From Streptomyces flavofungini (GTDB taxonomy: Bacteria > Actinomycetota > Actinomycetes > Streptomycetales > Streptomycetaceae), in NCBI RefSeq assembly GCF_014650815.1, contig NZ_BMVR01000016.1, forward strand, positions 1 to 64,000: DNA of 64,000 nucleotides, given 5' to 3'. Both the position numbers and the translations under genes were made by a program. The notes under the pieces were generated by a model. That model was not told the DNA's origin. It searched no databases and saw only the letters and a list, made by a program, of their open reading frames with translations. This document shows positions 26,298 through 38,600 of the stretch, piece after piece. How positions within the stretch are numbered: the stretch's first letter is position 1; each line of letters begins with the position of its first letter.

Positions 26298-27266
26298 CTA
26301 CACCCAGGCGTTGGTCCCGGTGAGTTCGGCGGACAGGTCCCACAGCCTGGCCGCCGCGGCCGGGTCCGCCGCCCACGGCTTGACGCCGCCGATCAGCATG
26401 TCGTCGGTCGTGGCGGGCCCCGCGACGTCGCAGTCCTGGCAGTAGGCGCCGCCGTGCCCCTCCAGGAGCGGAGCGGTCGCCGCCCACACGGCCGTCGCCG
26501 CGCCCTGCGCCGCTGACTTGAAGCCGTCGGCGGGCCTGCCGTCGCGGTCCATCCAGCCCTGCGCGATCTGCTCCTCGCGCGGGACGTGGCGCTGGAGCGG
26601 CGTGAGGATGCTGCCCGGGTGCACGGCGAACGCGCGCGGGCCCCGGTCACCGGCGACGGCGTCCAGGTGCCGGGCGAAGAGGGCGTTCGCCGTCTTGGAC
26701 TGGGCGTAGGCGAGCCACGGGTCGTAGGGGGAGCGGCGGAAGTGCGGGTCGTCCCAGCGGATGTCCGACAGGAAGTGGCCCGAGGACGCCACCGACACGA
26801 CGCGGGCGCCGCCCGGGGTCAGCGCCGGGGCGAGGCGGTTGGTGAGGGCGAAGTGGCCGAGGTGGTTGACCGCGAAGTGGGCCTCCCAGCCGGGGCCGAC
26901 GCGGGTCTCGGGGCAGGCCATGATGCCCGCGTTGGCGATGAGGAGGTCGACGGCGCGGCCGCTCGCGAGGACCGTGTCGGCGAAGGCGCGGACGCTGTCG
27001 AGGTCCGCGAGGTCGAGCGCGGCGACCTCCGTGCCCGGCGTGTCGCCCAGGGCCCGCGCGGCCGTGTCCGGCCTGCGTGCCGGGACGATCACCCGGGCTC
27101 CGGCGCGGGCGAGGGCGCGGGTGGCTTCGAGGCCGAGGCCGGAGTAGCCGCCGGTGATCACGGCGGTCCTGCCGGTGAGATCGATGCCTTTCAGTACGTC
27201 GGCGGCGGTGCTGCGGGCGTCGTGGCCGGAGCCGAGGGGGCGTTGGGGGGTGGTCCTGGTCGTCAT
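26298..27266 (-). CDS. Short-chain dehydrogenase/reductase
   Basis: A 322-aa SDR of the retinol-dehydrogenase-like group. It has the nucleotide-binding TGGYSGLG (38-45), the NAGIM strand, catalytic Ser in VVSVASSGH and YAQSK. The 30-residue N-terminal extension and the last ~60 residues with paired Cys (GGAYCQDCDVAG) are typical of this actinobacterial subgroup. It is divergent from a MerR regulator and its promoter carries a MerR dyad. The -10 lies 7 nt before ATG, so the mRNA is probably leaderless. Confidence 0.92.
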   Translation of the reverse strand: MTTRTTPQRPLGSGHDARSTAADVLKGIDLTGRTAVITGGYSGLGLEATRALARAGARVIVPARRPDTAARALGDTPGTEVAALDLADLDSVRAFADTVLASGRAVDLLIANAGIMACPETRVGPGWEAHFAVNHLGHFALTNRLAPALTPGGARVVSVASSGHFLSDIRWDDPHFRRSPYDPWLAYAQSKTANALFARHLDAVAGDRGPRAFAVHPGSILTPLQRHVPREEQIAQGWMDRDGRPADGFKSAAQGAATAVWAATAPLLEGHGGAYCQDCDVAGPATTDDMLIGGVKPWAADPAAAARLWDLSAELTGTNAWV

Positions 27267-27273
27267 GGGGAGG

Positions 27274-27304
27274 ACGCTAGAACCTAGACTGCGATCTAGA
27301 TCAA
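27274..27304 (-). promoter_or_regulatory. MerR operator/promoter of the SDR gene
   Basis: Minus strand: TTGATC (-35, 27304-27299), 19-nt spacer, TAGCGT (-10, 27279-27274). The spacer contains the dyad CTAGATCGCAGTCTAG (arms CTAGA/TCTAG with 6 nt between). This is the textbook layout for MerR-family activation, and a MerR gene starts 55 nt away in the opposite direction. Confidence 0.7.
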
Positions 27305-27358
27305 GCTCTGGGATCCGGGGTCTGGGATCCGGTGCGGCTCGGAAGGGGAGGTGTGCGC

Positions 27359-27814
27359 GTGGGGAAGGGTGACGACGGCGAGGGTGCCGGTCCGCTCGAC
27401 GGCAAGCCCGCCGGACTGTCCATCGGGGAGGTCGCCGAGACGACCGGCCTGAGCGTGCACGCGCTGCGGTTCTTCGAACGGGAGGAACTGTTCCTGCGGC
27501 CGATCCCCCGGACCGGCGGCGGCCGACGCGTGTACGAGCCCGCCGACGTGGAGTGGCTCGCCCTGTGCAACCGGCTGCGGGCGTCCGGGATGCCGATCGC
27601 CGAACTGAAGCGATTCGCCGGACTTGTCCGCTCGGGCCCGGGGAACGAGCCCGAACGGCTCGCCCTCCTCCAGGCGCACGAGCGTGCCGTCCGCGCGCGG
27701 ATCGTCGAGCTCGGCGCCAGCCTGGACATCATCCACGGCAAGGTCGTCGCGTACGAGGAGCACGTGCGCGCGGGCACGGCCGCCGGGGTGTGGGCGCCCG
27801 CACCGTCCCGGTGA
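27359..27814 (+). CDS. MerR-family transcriptional regulator
   Basis: A 151-aa regulator. The MerR winged helix (about 20-90) reads LSIGEVAETTGLSVHALRFFEREELF, then GGRRVYEPADVEWLALCNRLRASGMPI (both split from a longer run). A coiled-coil dimerisation helix follows (LALLQAHERAVRARIVELGA). No Cys-rich metal site is present. GGGGAGG lies 7 nt before GTG 27359. It is divergent from the SDR gene, whose promoter has a MerR-type dyad, so it is the likely direct regulator. Confidence 0.9.
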   Translation: MGKGDDGEGAGPLDGKPAGLSIGEVAETTGLSVHALRFFEREELFLRPIPRTGGGRRVYEPADVEWLALCNRLRASGMPIAELKRFAGLVRSGPGNEPERLALLQAHERAVRARIVELGASLDIIHGKVVAYEEHVRAGTAAGVWAPAPSR

Positions 27815-27961
27815 CCGGACGCCGCCGCCCCGCCTGGGCGCGGTGTGCCGACCCGCCCGCGCACCGCGTCCGGAAACTCGGGCGAGGGCCCTGTCGGGAC
27901 CACCACCGCCACGAGATATCTTGATGTCGAGCAATGTTGCAGACGTGGAGCGGAGCACCCG

Positions 27962-30181
<2,220 letters not shown>

Positions 30182-30220
30182 CGCGCCCGGCGCCCTGAGC
30201 GCCCGACACACCGCATGCGC

Positions 30221-30254
30221 ACCGCCCCGGTCGGCAGCCGCCGACCGGGGCGGT
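30221..30254 (+). terminator. Terminator after icd
   Basis: ACCGCCCCGGTCGGC (30221-30235) and GCCGACCGGGGCGGT (30240-30254) form a perfect 15-bp stem with an AGCC loop, 40 nt after the icd stop. Confidence 0.85.
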
Positions 30255-30341
30255 CGTGCGTGTGCCCGGGCCCGGCCGGCCGGTGGGCGCGGGTGCGCCC
30301 GCGGCACCGCTGCCGGCCCGGCCCCGCCTGCGCTGTCGAGA

Positions 30342-30384
30342 GCTGCCCAGCACCCTTCGGAGGGCGCTGCCCAGCACCCTCCGG
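30342..30384. repeat. Direct repeat of 19 nt between icd and argC
   Basis: GCTGCCCAGCACCCTTCGG (30342-30360) and GCTGCCCAGCACCCTCCGG (30366-30384) differ at one base and are 24 nt apart. They lie in the 425-nt gap 30182-30606, which otherwise holds the icd terminator and the argC operator. No gene is apparent in it. Confidence 0.6.
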
Positions 30385-30550
30385 CGCCGTTCCTTCAGGC
30401 ACCTGAACTGTCAGCCGTTCCTGCCGGTCCGTGCCGCCCCGGTGCCATGATGGGCGGGCGCCGATCACCTGGGGGACGGGACGCGGCCCGGTGAACGGGC
30501 CCTGGCGGCGCCTCACCGAACAGCCGGTGGCCGCGGGCGGCACGGCTCCC

Positions 30551-30587
30551 CATTGTATAAAAGTGCGGCGCAATGTATATTCATGCC
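30551..30587 (+). promoter_or_regulatory. ARG boxes (ArgR operator) of argC
   Basis: Two adjacent AT-rich half-symmetrical sequences, CATTGTATAAAAGTGCGG (30551-30568) and CAATGTATATTCATGCC (30571-30587), lie 20-56 nt before the argC start. They are far less GC-rich than the surroundings. The second resembles the argG box (ATGCATACTCATGCAT) found in this window, and the arrangement of two boxes 2 nt apart fits ArgR hexamer binding. The regulator gene argR is the fifth gene of this operon. Confidence 0.7.
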
Positions 30588-30606
30588 ATCCATGCAGGAG
30601 GAATCC

Positions 30607-31635
30607 ATGACGGTACGCGCAGCGGTCGCGGGAGCGAGCGGATACGCGGGCGGCGAGCTGCTGAGGCTCCTCGCCGTGCACCCCGAGGTCGAGATCGGCA
30701 CCCTCACCGCCCACTCGAACGCGGGCGAGCGCCTGGGCGCGCTCCAGCCGCACCTGGCCCCGCTCGCCGAGCGCGTCCTGGAGCCGACCACCGCCGAGAC
30801 CCTGGCCGGTCACGACGTCGTCTTCCTCGCCCTGCCGCACGGCCAGTCCGCGGCCGTCGCCGAACAGCTCGGCCCGGAGGTGCTCGTCGTCGACATGGGC
30901 GCCGACTTCCGGCTCCAGGACGCGGCGGACTGGGAGAAGTTCTACGGCAGCGCCCACGCGGGCACCTGGCCCTACGGACTGCCCGAGCTGCCCGGCGCCC
31001 GCGCCGCCCTCGCGGGCAGCAAGCGCATCGCGGTCCCGGGGTGCTACCCGACGGCCGTCTCGCTCGCGCTCTTCCCGGCGTACGCGGCCGGGCTCGTCGA
31101 GGACGAGGCGGTGATCGTCGCGGCGTCCGGGACCTCCGGCGCGGGCAAGGCGCCCAAGGCACACCTGCTCGGCTCCGAGGTCATGGGCTCCATGTCGCCG
31201 TACGGCGTGGGCGGGGCGCACCGGCACACGCCGGAGATGATCCAGAACCTGAGCGCCGCCGCGGGCGCCCGTGTCACGGTCTCCTTCACCCCGACGCTGG
31301 CCCCGATGCCGCGCGGCATCCTCGCCACCTGCAGCGCCAAGGCCAAGCCCGGCGCGACCGCGGAGAGCGTCCGCGCGGCGTACGAGAAGGCCTTCGCCGA
31401 AGAACCGTTCGTGCACCTGCTTCCCGAGGGCCGGTGGCCGGCCACGGCGTCGGTGTACGGCTCCAACGCCGTGCACGTCCAGGCCGCCCACGACCCGGCG
31501 TCCGGCCGCGTGATCGTGATCAGCGCCATCGACAACCTCACCAAGGGCACCGCCGGTGGCGCGGTGCAGAGCATGAACATCGCCCTGGGCCTCCCCGAGG
31601 AGCTGGGCCTTCCCACCATCGGAGTCGCGCCGTGA
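30607..31635 (+). CDS. argC: N-acetyl-gamma-glutamyl-phosphate reductase
   Basis: Third step of arginine biosynthesis: NADPH-dependent reduction of N-acetylglutamyl phosphate to the semialdehyde. The 342-aa enzyme has the NADP-binding GASGYAGGELLRLL, the LPHGQS segment, catalytic Cys C146 in IAVPGCYPTA, and GTSGAGK. AGGAGG lies just before ATG 30607. It is the first gene of argCJBDR, behind ARG boxes. Confidence 0.98.
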   Translation: MTVRAAVAGASGYAGGELLRLLAVHPEVEIGTLTAHSNAGERLGALQPHLAPLAERVLEPTTAETLAGHDVVFLALPHGQSAAVAEQLGPEVLVVDMGADFRLQDAADWEKFYGSAHAGTWPYGLPELPGARAALAGSKRIAVPGCYPTAVSLALFPAYAAGLVEDEAVIVAASGTSGAGKAPKAHLLGSEVMGSMSPYGVGGAHRHTPEMIQNLSAAAGARVTVSFTPTLAPMPRGILATCSAKAKPGATAESVRAAYEKAFAEEPFVHLLPEGRWPATASVYGSNAVHVQAAHDPASGRVIVISAIDNLTKGTAGGAVQSMNIALGLPEELGLPTIGVAP

Positions 31636-31690
31636 GCGGCGCGCCCGCGGCCGCCGGGCCGCATCCGACGACCGCCGACAAGGAGACGCA

Positions 31691-32842
31691 GTGAGTGTCA
31701 CGGCAGCCAAGGGATTCCGGGCGGCGGGCATCGCCGCCGGGATCAAGGAGAGCGGCAACCCGGACCTGGCCCTCGTGGTCAACGACGGCCCCCGCCTGGC
31801 CGCCGCGGGCGTCTTCACGTCCAACCGCGTGAAGGCCGCGCCGGTCCTGTGGTCCGAGCAGGTCGTCAAGGGCGGACAGGTGTCGGCGGTCGTCCTCAAC
31901 TCCGGCGGCGCCAACGCCTGTACGGGCCCGCAGGGCTTCCAGGACACGCACGCCACCGCCGAGAAGGTCGCCGGGACCCTCGGCCTGAACGCGGGCGAGG
32001 TCGCCGTCGCGTCCACCGGACTCATCGGCGTGACGCTCCCCATGGACAAGCTCCTGCCGGGCGTCGGGACGGCGGCCGCGGCCCTGTCCGCGCACGGCGG
32101 CGAGAAGGCCGCCATCGCCATCAAGACCACCGACAGCGTGCACAAGACGGCCGTGGCCGAAGGCGCGGGCTGGACCGTCGGCGGCATGGCCAAGGGCGCG
32201 GGCATGCTCGCCCCCGGCCTCGCCACGATGCTCGTCGTCCTCACCACCGACGCCGACGTCGCCGCCCCCGACCTCGACCGGGCCCTGCGCGAGGCGACCC
32301 GCCTCACCTTCGACCGCGTCGACTCCGACGGCTGCATGTCGACCAACGACACGGTGCTGCTGCTCGCGTCCGGCGCCGCCGCGGTGACGCCGGAGTACGC
32401 GGAGTTCGCCGACGCCGTCCGGCAGGTCTGCGACGACCTCGCGCGCCAGCTCATCGGCGACGCCGAGGGCGCGAGCAAGGACATCCGCATCGAGGTGATC
32501 GGCGCGGCCGACGAGGACGACGCCGTCGAGGTGGGCCGCTCCATCGCCCGCAACAACCTCCTCAAATGCGCCATCCACGGCGAGGACCCCAACTGGGGCC
32601 GCGTGCTCTCCGCCATCGGCACCACCTCCGCCGCCTTCGAGCCCGACCGCCTGAACGTCGCCATCAACGACGTCTGGGTCTGCAAGAACGGCTCGGTCGG
32701 CGAGGACCGCGACCTGGTGGACATGCGCTACCGCGAGGTGCGGATCACCGCCGACCTCGCCGCCGGGTCCGCGTCCGCCGTCATCTGGGCCAACGACCTC
32801 ACCGCCGACTACGTCCACGAGAACAGCGCGTACTCCTCGTAG
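31691..32842 (+). CDS. argJ: Bifunctional ornithine acetyltransferase/N-acetylglutamate synthase
   Basis: ArgJ recycles the acetyl group from N-acetylornithine to glutamate; some versions also use acetyl-CoA. The 383-aa precursor is self-cleaved before the nucleophile T179 (GMLAPGLATML), giving alpha and beta chains. LNSGGANACTG and the FDRVDSDGCMSTNDT segment are conserved. It starts at GTG 31691 with AAGGAGA upstream. Whether it is mono- or bifunctional cannot be told from the sequence; no separate argA was seen here. Confidence 0.97.
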   Translation: MSVTAAKGFRAAGIAAGIKESGNPDLALVVNDGPRLAAAGVFTSNRVKAAPVLWSEQVVKGGQVSAVVLNSGGANACTGPQGFQDTHATAEKVAGTLGLNAGEVAVASTGLIGVTLPMDKLLPGVGTAAAALSAHGGEKAAIAIKTTDSVHKTAVAEGAGWTVGGMAKGAGMLAPGLATMLVVLTTDADVAAPDLDRALREATRLTFDRVDSDGCMSTNDTVLLLASGAAAVTPEYAEFADAVRQVCDDLARQLIGDAEGASKDIRIEVIGAADEDDAVEVGRSIARNNLLKCAIHGEDPNWGRVLSAIGTTSAAFEPDRLNVAINDVWVCKNGSVGEDRDLVDMRYREVRITADLAAGSASAVIWANDLTADYVHENSAYSS

Positions 32843-32904
32843 CGCGTACTCCCCAGCGCGGCACACGCCCCCGCGCGGTACGCCCTCTCCACCTGGAAAG
32901 CCCC

Positions 32905-33810
32905 ATGAACACCCGCAAGCACACCGCACTGCCCAAGGCCCAGATCCTGATCGAGGCGCTGCCCTGGCTGACCCGTCACCGCGGCAAGACCGTCGTCATC
33001 AAATTCGGCGGCAACGCCATGGTGGACAAGGACCTGAAGGCCGCGTTCGCCCAGGACGTCGTGTTCCTGCACCACGCCGGACTGCGCCCGGTCGTGGTGC
33101 ACGGCGGCGGCCCGCAGATCAGCGCCCAGCTCGACAAACAGGGCCTGGTCAGCGAGTTCAAGGCGGGGCTTCGCGTCACGACGCCCGAGGCCATGGACGT
33201 CGTCCGCATGGTCCTCGCCGGGCAGGTGCAGCGCGAGCTCGTGGGCCTGCTCAACGAACACGGACCCCTCGCCGTGGGCCTCACCGGCGAGGACGCGCGC
33301 ACCATCACCGCGACCCGGCACCGGCCGCTGATCGCGGGCGAGCTGGTCGACATCGGCCAGGTCGGCGAGGTCACCGAGATCGACACCGGCGCCATCGAGG
33401 CGCTGCTCGCGGACGGCCGCATCCCGGTCGTCTCCTCGATCGCCCGCTCCCAGGACGAAGGCGGCAAGGGGCATGTCTACAACGTCAATGCTGATACGGC
33501 GGCTGCGGCACTCGCTGCGGCGCTTGGTGCCGAGACGCTGATGGTGCTCACCGATGTGGAGGGCCTGTACGAGGACTGGCCTCACAGCGACGACGTCATC
33601 AGCCGTCTGACCGCCACCGAGCTGGAGAAGCTCATCCCCGAGCTGTCCAGCGGCATGGTGCCGAAGATGCAGGGCTGCCTGCACGCCGTGCGCAACGGCG
33701 TGCACACCGCGCGCGTCATCGACGGGCGCGTCCAGCACTCGATCCTGCTGGAGATCTTCACCGACGAGGGAATCGGCACGATGGTCGTGCCGGACGAACT
33801 GAGCGACTGA
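32905..33810 (+). CDS. argB: Acetylglutamate kinase
   Basis: Phosphorylates N-acetylglutamate; the usual arginine-sensitive step of the pathway. The 301-aa product belongs to the amino acid kinase fold: VVIKFGGNAMVD, VVVHGGGPQIS, GLTGEDA, NVNADTAAAALA and the C-terminal DGRVQHSILLEIFTDEGIGT. The N-terminal extension helix (HTALPKAQILIEALPWLTRH) is of the type associated with hexameric, arginine-inhibited enzymes. ATG 32905 has GGAAAG upstream. Confidence 0.97.
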   Translation: MNTRKHTALPKAQILIEALPWLTRHRGKTVVIKFGGNAMVDKDLKAAFAQDVVFLHHAGLRPVVVHGGGPQISAQLDKQGLVSEFKAGLRVTTPEAMDVVRMVLAGQVQRELVGLLNEHGPLAVGLTGEDARTITATRHRPLIAGELVDIGQVGEVTEIDTGAIEALLADGRIPVVSSIARSQDEGGKGHVYNVNADTAAAALAAALGAETLMVLTDVEGLYEDWPHSDDVISRLTATELEKLIPELSSGMVPKMQGCLHAVRNGVHTARVIDGRVQHSILLEIFTDEGIGTMVVPDELSD

Positions 33811-33825
33811 ACGAGGGGGACCGCC

Positions 33826-35052
33826 ATGACCGCCAACCAGGAGCTGACCCGGCGCTGGCAGGGCGCGCTGATGGACAACTACGGCACGCCCCGCATCCCG
33901 CTGGTGCGCGGCGCGGGCAGCACGCTGTGGGACGCGGACGGCAAGCAGTACACCGACTTCGTCGGCGGCATCGCGGTGAACGCGCTCGGCCACGGCCACC
34001 CGGCCGTCGTCGAGGCCGTGTCCCGGCAGATCGCCGCGCTCGGCCACGTCTCCAACCTGTTCGTCGCCGAGCCGCCCGTCGCGCTCGCCGAACGGCTGCT
34101 CGACCTCTTCGGCCGCGACGGCCGGGTGTTCTTCTGCAACTCGGGCGCCGAGGCCAACGAGGGCGCGTTCAAGATCGGCCGGCTGACGGGCCGCACCCAC
34201 ATGGTCGCCAACGACGGCGGCTTCCACGGCCGCACCATGGGTGCCCTCGCCCTCACCGGCCAGCCCGGCAAGCAGCAGCCGTTCCTGCCGCTGCCCGGTG
34301 ACGTCACGCACGTCCCGTACGGCGACGTGGAGGCCCTGCGCGCCGCCGTCACCGAGGACACCGCCTTTGTGATCATCGAGCCGATCCAGGGCGAGAACGG
34401 CGCCGTCGTCCCGCCCACCGGATACCTGAAGGCGGCCCGCGAGATCACCCGCGCCACCGGCACCCTGCTGGTCCTCGACGAGGTGCAGACCGGAATCGGC
34501 CGTACCGGCCACTGGTTCGCGCACCTCGCGCAGGAGGGCGTCGACCCCGACGTCGTCACCCTCGCCAAGGGCATCGGCGGCGGCCTGCCGCTCGGCGCGA
34601 CCGTGGCGTTCGGCGCGGCGGCCGAGCTGCTGAAGCCCGGCCACCACGGCACGACCTTCGGCGGCAACCCGGTCGCCTGCGCCGCCGGACTCGCCGTCGT
34701 CGACACCATCGTGGCCGAGGGCCTGCTGGCGAACACCAAGCGCGCCGGGGAGAAGCTGCGGGACGGAATCGAGTCAGCGGGGCACGCGTTGGTCGACCAT
34801 GTCAGGGGTGCGGGCCTGCTGCTGGGTATCGTGCTCACCGAGCCGCTGGCAGCCCAGGTGCAGCAGGCGGCTCAGGACGCCGGCTTCCTGGTCAACGCGC
34901 CCGCCCCCGATGTCGTACGGCTGATGCCGCCGCTGAACGTGCGCGACGACGAGGTGGACGCGTTCCTCCGGGCCCTGCCCGGCGTCCTCGACCAGGCTGT
35001 CGAGGCCAATGGGGCCAACGGTGCCAACGGGGACGGACGATCCGGGGAATGA
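33826..35052 (+). CDS. argD: Acetylornithine aminotransferase
   Basis: A PLP enzyme converting N-acetylglutamate semialdehyde to N-acetylornithine. The 408-aa product has the class III aminotransferase features: NSGAEANEGAFKIGR, FHGRTMGALALTG, LVLDEVQTGIGRTG with the PLP Asp, and the lysine K248 in TLAKGIGGG. The C-terminal tail contains a short AsnGly-rich repeat (NGANGANGDG). GAGGGGG precedes ATG 33826, 15 nt after argB. Confidence 0.97.
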   Translation: MTANQELTRRWQGALMDNYGTPRIPLVRGAGSTLWDADGKQYTDFVGGIAVNALGHGHPAVVEAVSRQIAALGHVSNLFVAEPPVALAERLLDLFGRDGRVFFCNSGAEANEGAFKIGRLTGRTHMVANDGGFHGRTMGALALTGQPGKQQPFLPLPGDVTHVPYGDVEALRAAVTEDTAFVIIEPIQGENGAVVPPTGYLKAAREITRATGTLLVLDEVQTGIGRTGHWFAHLAQEGVDPDVVTLAKGIGGGLPLGATVAFGAAAELLKPGHHGTTFGGNPVACAAGLAVVDTIVAEGLLANTKRAGEKLRDGIESAGHALVDHVRGAGLLLGIVLTEPLAAQVQQAAQDAGFLVNAPAPDVVRLMPPLNVRDDEVDAFLRALPGVLDQAVEANGANGANGDGRSGE

Positions 35053-35059
35053 GACGACG

Positions 35060-35605
35060 ATGAGCCACGCGCAGGACAACGGGCCGGCCGAGCACGCGGG
35101 ACCCGCCGTGCCGCAGACCCGCACCGCACGCCACCGCCGGATCGTGGACATCCTCAACCGGCAGCCGGTGCGTTCGCAGAGCCAGCTGGCCAAGCTCCTG
35201 GCCGACGACGGCCTGACCGTCACCCAGGCCACCCTCTCCCGGGACCTCGACGAGCTCAACGCCGTCAAGATCCGCAACACCGAGGGCGACCTGATCTACG
35301 CCGTGCCCAGCGAGGGCGGGTTCCGCACCCCCCGCGCGCCGCTCGGCGAGTCGGCCAAGGAGCAGCGCATGCGGCGCCTCTCCGTGGAACTCCTCATCTC
35401 CGCGGAGGCCTCCGCCAACCTCGTCGTCCTGCGCACCCCGCCCGGCGCCGCCCAGTTCCTCGCCTCCGCCATCGACCAGGCCGAACTCCACGACATCCTC
35501 GGCACGATCGCGGGCGACGACACGGTGATGCTGATCAGCAGGGAGCCGAGCGGGGGGCAGGCGCTGGCGGACCACTTGCTGCGGCTGGCCTCCAACGAGC
35601 ACTAG
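35060..35605 (+). CDS. argR: Arginine repressor
   Basis: The 181-aa hexameric, arginine-responsive repressor of the arg genes. N-terminal winged helix (about 20-90): RHRRIVDILNRQPVRSQSQL, then TQATLSRDLDELNAVKI. C-terminal arginine-binding oligomerisation domain: LVVLRTPPGAAQFLASAID and the IAGDDTVMLISR strand. Starts 7 nt after argD. Its stop codon overlaps the stop of the convergent caspase-like gene at the CTAG at 35602-35605. Confidence 0.96.
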   Translation: MSHAQDNGPAEHAGPAVPQTRTARHRRIVDILNRQPVRSQSQLAKLLADDGLTVTQATLSRDLDELNAVKIRNTEGDLIYAVPSEGGFRTPRAPLGESAKEQRMRRLSVELLISAEASANLVVLRTPPGAAQFLASAIDQAELHDILGTIAGDDTVMLISREPSGGQALADHLLRLASNEH

Positions 35606-38600
35606 TTCCTGGCGTCCGGAGCCTTGCGGGACGGTTCCTCGGGGGGCTCCTCGGTGAGGTCCGGGTCGTACGGCTCTTCGGGGAGCTCCGCGCCGTGCGG
35701 CTCCCCGGCCAGCTCCAGGCCGAAGAGCGCCGCGTAGCGTCCGAGGCGGTCCTCGACCCAGTCCGCGCTCTCGCCCACCGCGTCGGCGGCGAACCGGATC
35801 TCTTCGGGGGTGACGCGTCCGCCGAGCGCGGGGAGGGCGCCGTCCGCGTGGACGGAGAGGACGATCAGGTCCTGCCAGCGGGGGAGTTCGGCGGGGATGG
35901 CCGCCGGGTCGAGGGCCGGGGGTGCTGCCTCCAGGGGGAGGTACGGGGCGATGCGCTCCCAGGTGCGGATGACCGGCTCGCCCAGGCGCCCGGCGAGGCT
36001 CAGGAGGTCCAGGGGGACGAGGGGGGTGCCGGGGGCGGAGACGCGGTGGTCGGCGCCGAGGGCGACCGTGTCCCAGGCGTCGGGTACGGCGGTGGGCAGG
36101 TTCGCGATCTCGGTGGTGGTCAGCTCGGGGACCAGGGCGCCCAGCTCGCGGAGGGGGGCGAGGCGCTCGTACGCCGATCGGGCGCCGATGCGGCGGCCTT
36201 GGGCGTACGTGACCAGGCGCTCGGCGGTGAGCGCCGTCCAGCGCGGGGAGTCGAACCACTCGTCGTACTCCTCGCCCCAGTCGAGCAGCGCGGCGCCCTC
36301 CCCGTGCTCCGGGCGGAACCCGGCAAGCGCGACCGGGAGTTCGGGCACCGTCAGCCCCACCCGCTTCGCCTCGCGGCGAGCCGTCTTCCACATGGTCGAC
36401 AAGGGCGACTTCAGGTTGACGCACGACGCGAAGAGGATGTCGGCGGTCGGCAGGACCGGGTAGTCGGCGCCCACGAACGAAGGATCGGTGCCGGAGAACG
36501 CGTACTGGCTCGGCACCGGCAGCTCCTCCCACGCCCGCAGCAGCCCGCCCGCCGCGGGCACGTCCGCCCCGGCCTCCCGCAGGTCCTCGACGACGACGGC
36601 CAGGTCGTCCCAGGACACCTCGCCCGGCCTGGCGAGCGCGAGGTCGCGCAGCGTCAGACCGGCTTCGAGGGAGAGCCCCTCCGCGTGCGCGGCGCCGAGC
36701 ACGGTCGCGGTCTCCGGAACCGGGATCATCCGGCCCGCCGCCGACTTCTCCTTGTGGCGCCGGCGGTACGCGATGCCGAGGTGGTCCGCCCAGCGCGCCA
36801 GCTCCTTCTCCGCCTTGCGCAGCGAGATCTCCCACTCGGCGGCCAGGGCGAAGGTCGCCGCCCAAGGGAGCGTGAGGCGGTCGTCCGGGCCCGGCGCGCA
36901 GTAGTTCTGCAGCACCCCGGAGATCTCCCAGGGCACGTCGGTCCACCGTCGCACGGACTCCGCGTCCGGGGCCGACCAGCCGAGCCACGCGAACCGGGCG
37001 AGCCGTTGGCGCGCCTCCTCGGGCGTGAGCCCCTGTGCGCCCGCGATGGCGACCGTGCCCGCGACGGCGACGACGTCCCACGGCCACTGGACGCGGCGCC
37101 AGCCCCGCGTGTCCTTCCGGTAGAGCAGCGCGAGATCCGACCAGTCGCATACGTGGTCGGTGTGGTGATCGGGTGCGGTGGGTGGCGCGGAGGTGAGGAA
37201 CGGCCTGAACCGGACACACCTCTCGGCCAGGCGGCCCAGCGGCTCGCCCAGGGTGTGCGAGGCACGGACCAGGCCGCCGAGGTCGTCCGGCGCGTGCTCG
37301 TAGTCGTTCTCGTCCCAGGCTGTCGTGTCCCAGTACCGGTGAGGCAGCAGGCCTTGGACGATCCTGACGTCGCGCCACTCGGGTGTCCAGTCCAGGCCGT
37401 CCCCGGCGGCGTCCTGCAGGATTCGGGGCGGCTTCAGGAGCGGGTTGACGACCCGCAGGGCGCGCGCCGTGCGGACCACGTCGCGGACCGTCGTGTCCAT
37501 CCCGTTCGCGAGCGCCACGGCCACCCGCCAGTCGAGCGGCTTCCGGTCGACCAGGTCTCTGTCCCAACCTCTGGGCACTCCTTGGGTGATGTCCGCCCAG
37601 CCGGGCTCTGGTACCGGGTGCCCTGCGGTCGAGAGGGGCGGTGCCTCTCGCGACTGCGGCACGCGCCCGAGCGCAGCGGCCCGCCACGGACACGTGCTGT
37701 CGGTCCAGTCCCGCGTGCGGGCGCCGGAGCTCTTGGGGTTCTCGATGAACTCGTCCAGGTGGAACCAGCCCGTGGAGTCGAGGTCCAGGGACGTACCCCA
37801 GGGCTTGGTGTCGCGCACCCGCACACCCTGCCCGCGCCACCGCTCCCACACCGCGCGGGCCGCCGCGAGATTGTCCCGCTCCAGACGCCACAGCCACGGC
37901 ATGCCCAGGCCCGCCCAGTCGGCGAGCGCCGCCGCGCCCCGCGCCCACTGCTGCGCCTCCCAACCCGCGTCGTACGACTGGAGCTTCTTGCGGTTGAGGC
38001 TGAGCGTGCCCGCCTGCGGACCCGTCAGATTGAGTACGTAGCCGAAGGGCTTCTTGTCGGTCCCGATGCCGTCGCACAGAATCGCGCCCGGCCCGGCCAC
38101 CCACCACAGCACCCCGGGAACGGCCTCGACGTACCTCGGTCGCCCGTCGTCCGTCGGCGCGTGGCGCAACACCCCCGGCTCCCACTCCCGCCCCCGCCCC
38201 GCCGCGTCCCGCACCTGAACCGCGAACTCGCTCACCATGACAAGGCGGTCCAGCGTCTCCACCGCCGAGATCGCGGACACGGCCGCCGAGTCCCGCAGAT
38301 ACAGCCGCACCCGCGTGCCGCCCTCAAGCAGCCCGTCCCCGTCCTCCGCGCACGCGGCATCGTGTTCCTGGACGCGGAACAGGTTCGCGCTGCCCGGGAT
38401 GTCCACGCGCAGCGCCGACCGGGCCGGGATGCCGTCCGTGCCGACGGGGCGGGTCACCACCGTCATCTCCTCGGCCAGCATGAAGTAGCTGAACACGCCG
38501 ATGCCGAAACGGCTGTTGGGGTAGAGGCGCAGGGCCGGGTCGTGGCGGTGCCAGGTGGCCTGTTCCTGGCGGAAGGCGCGGGACTGCTCGAAGCGGCGGC

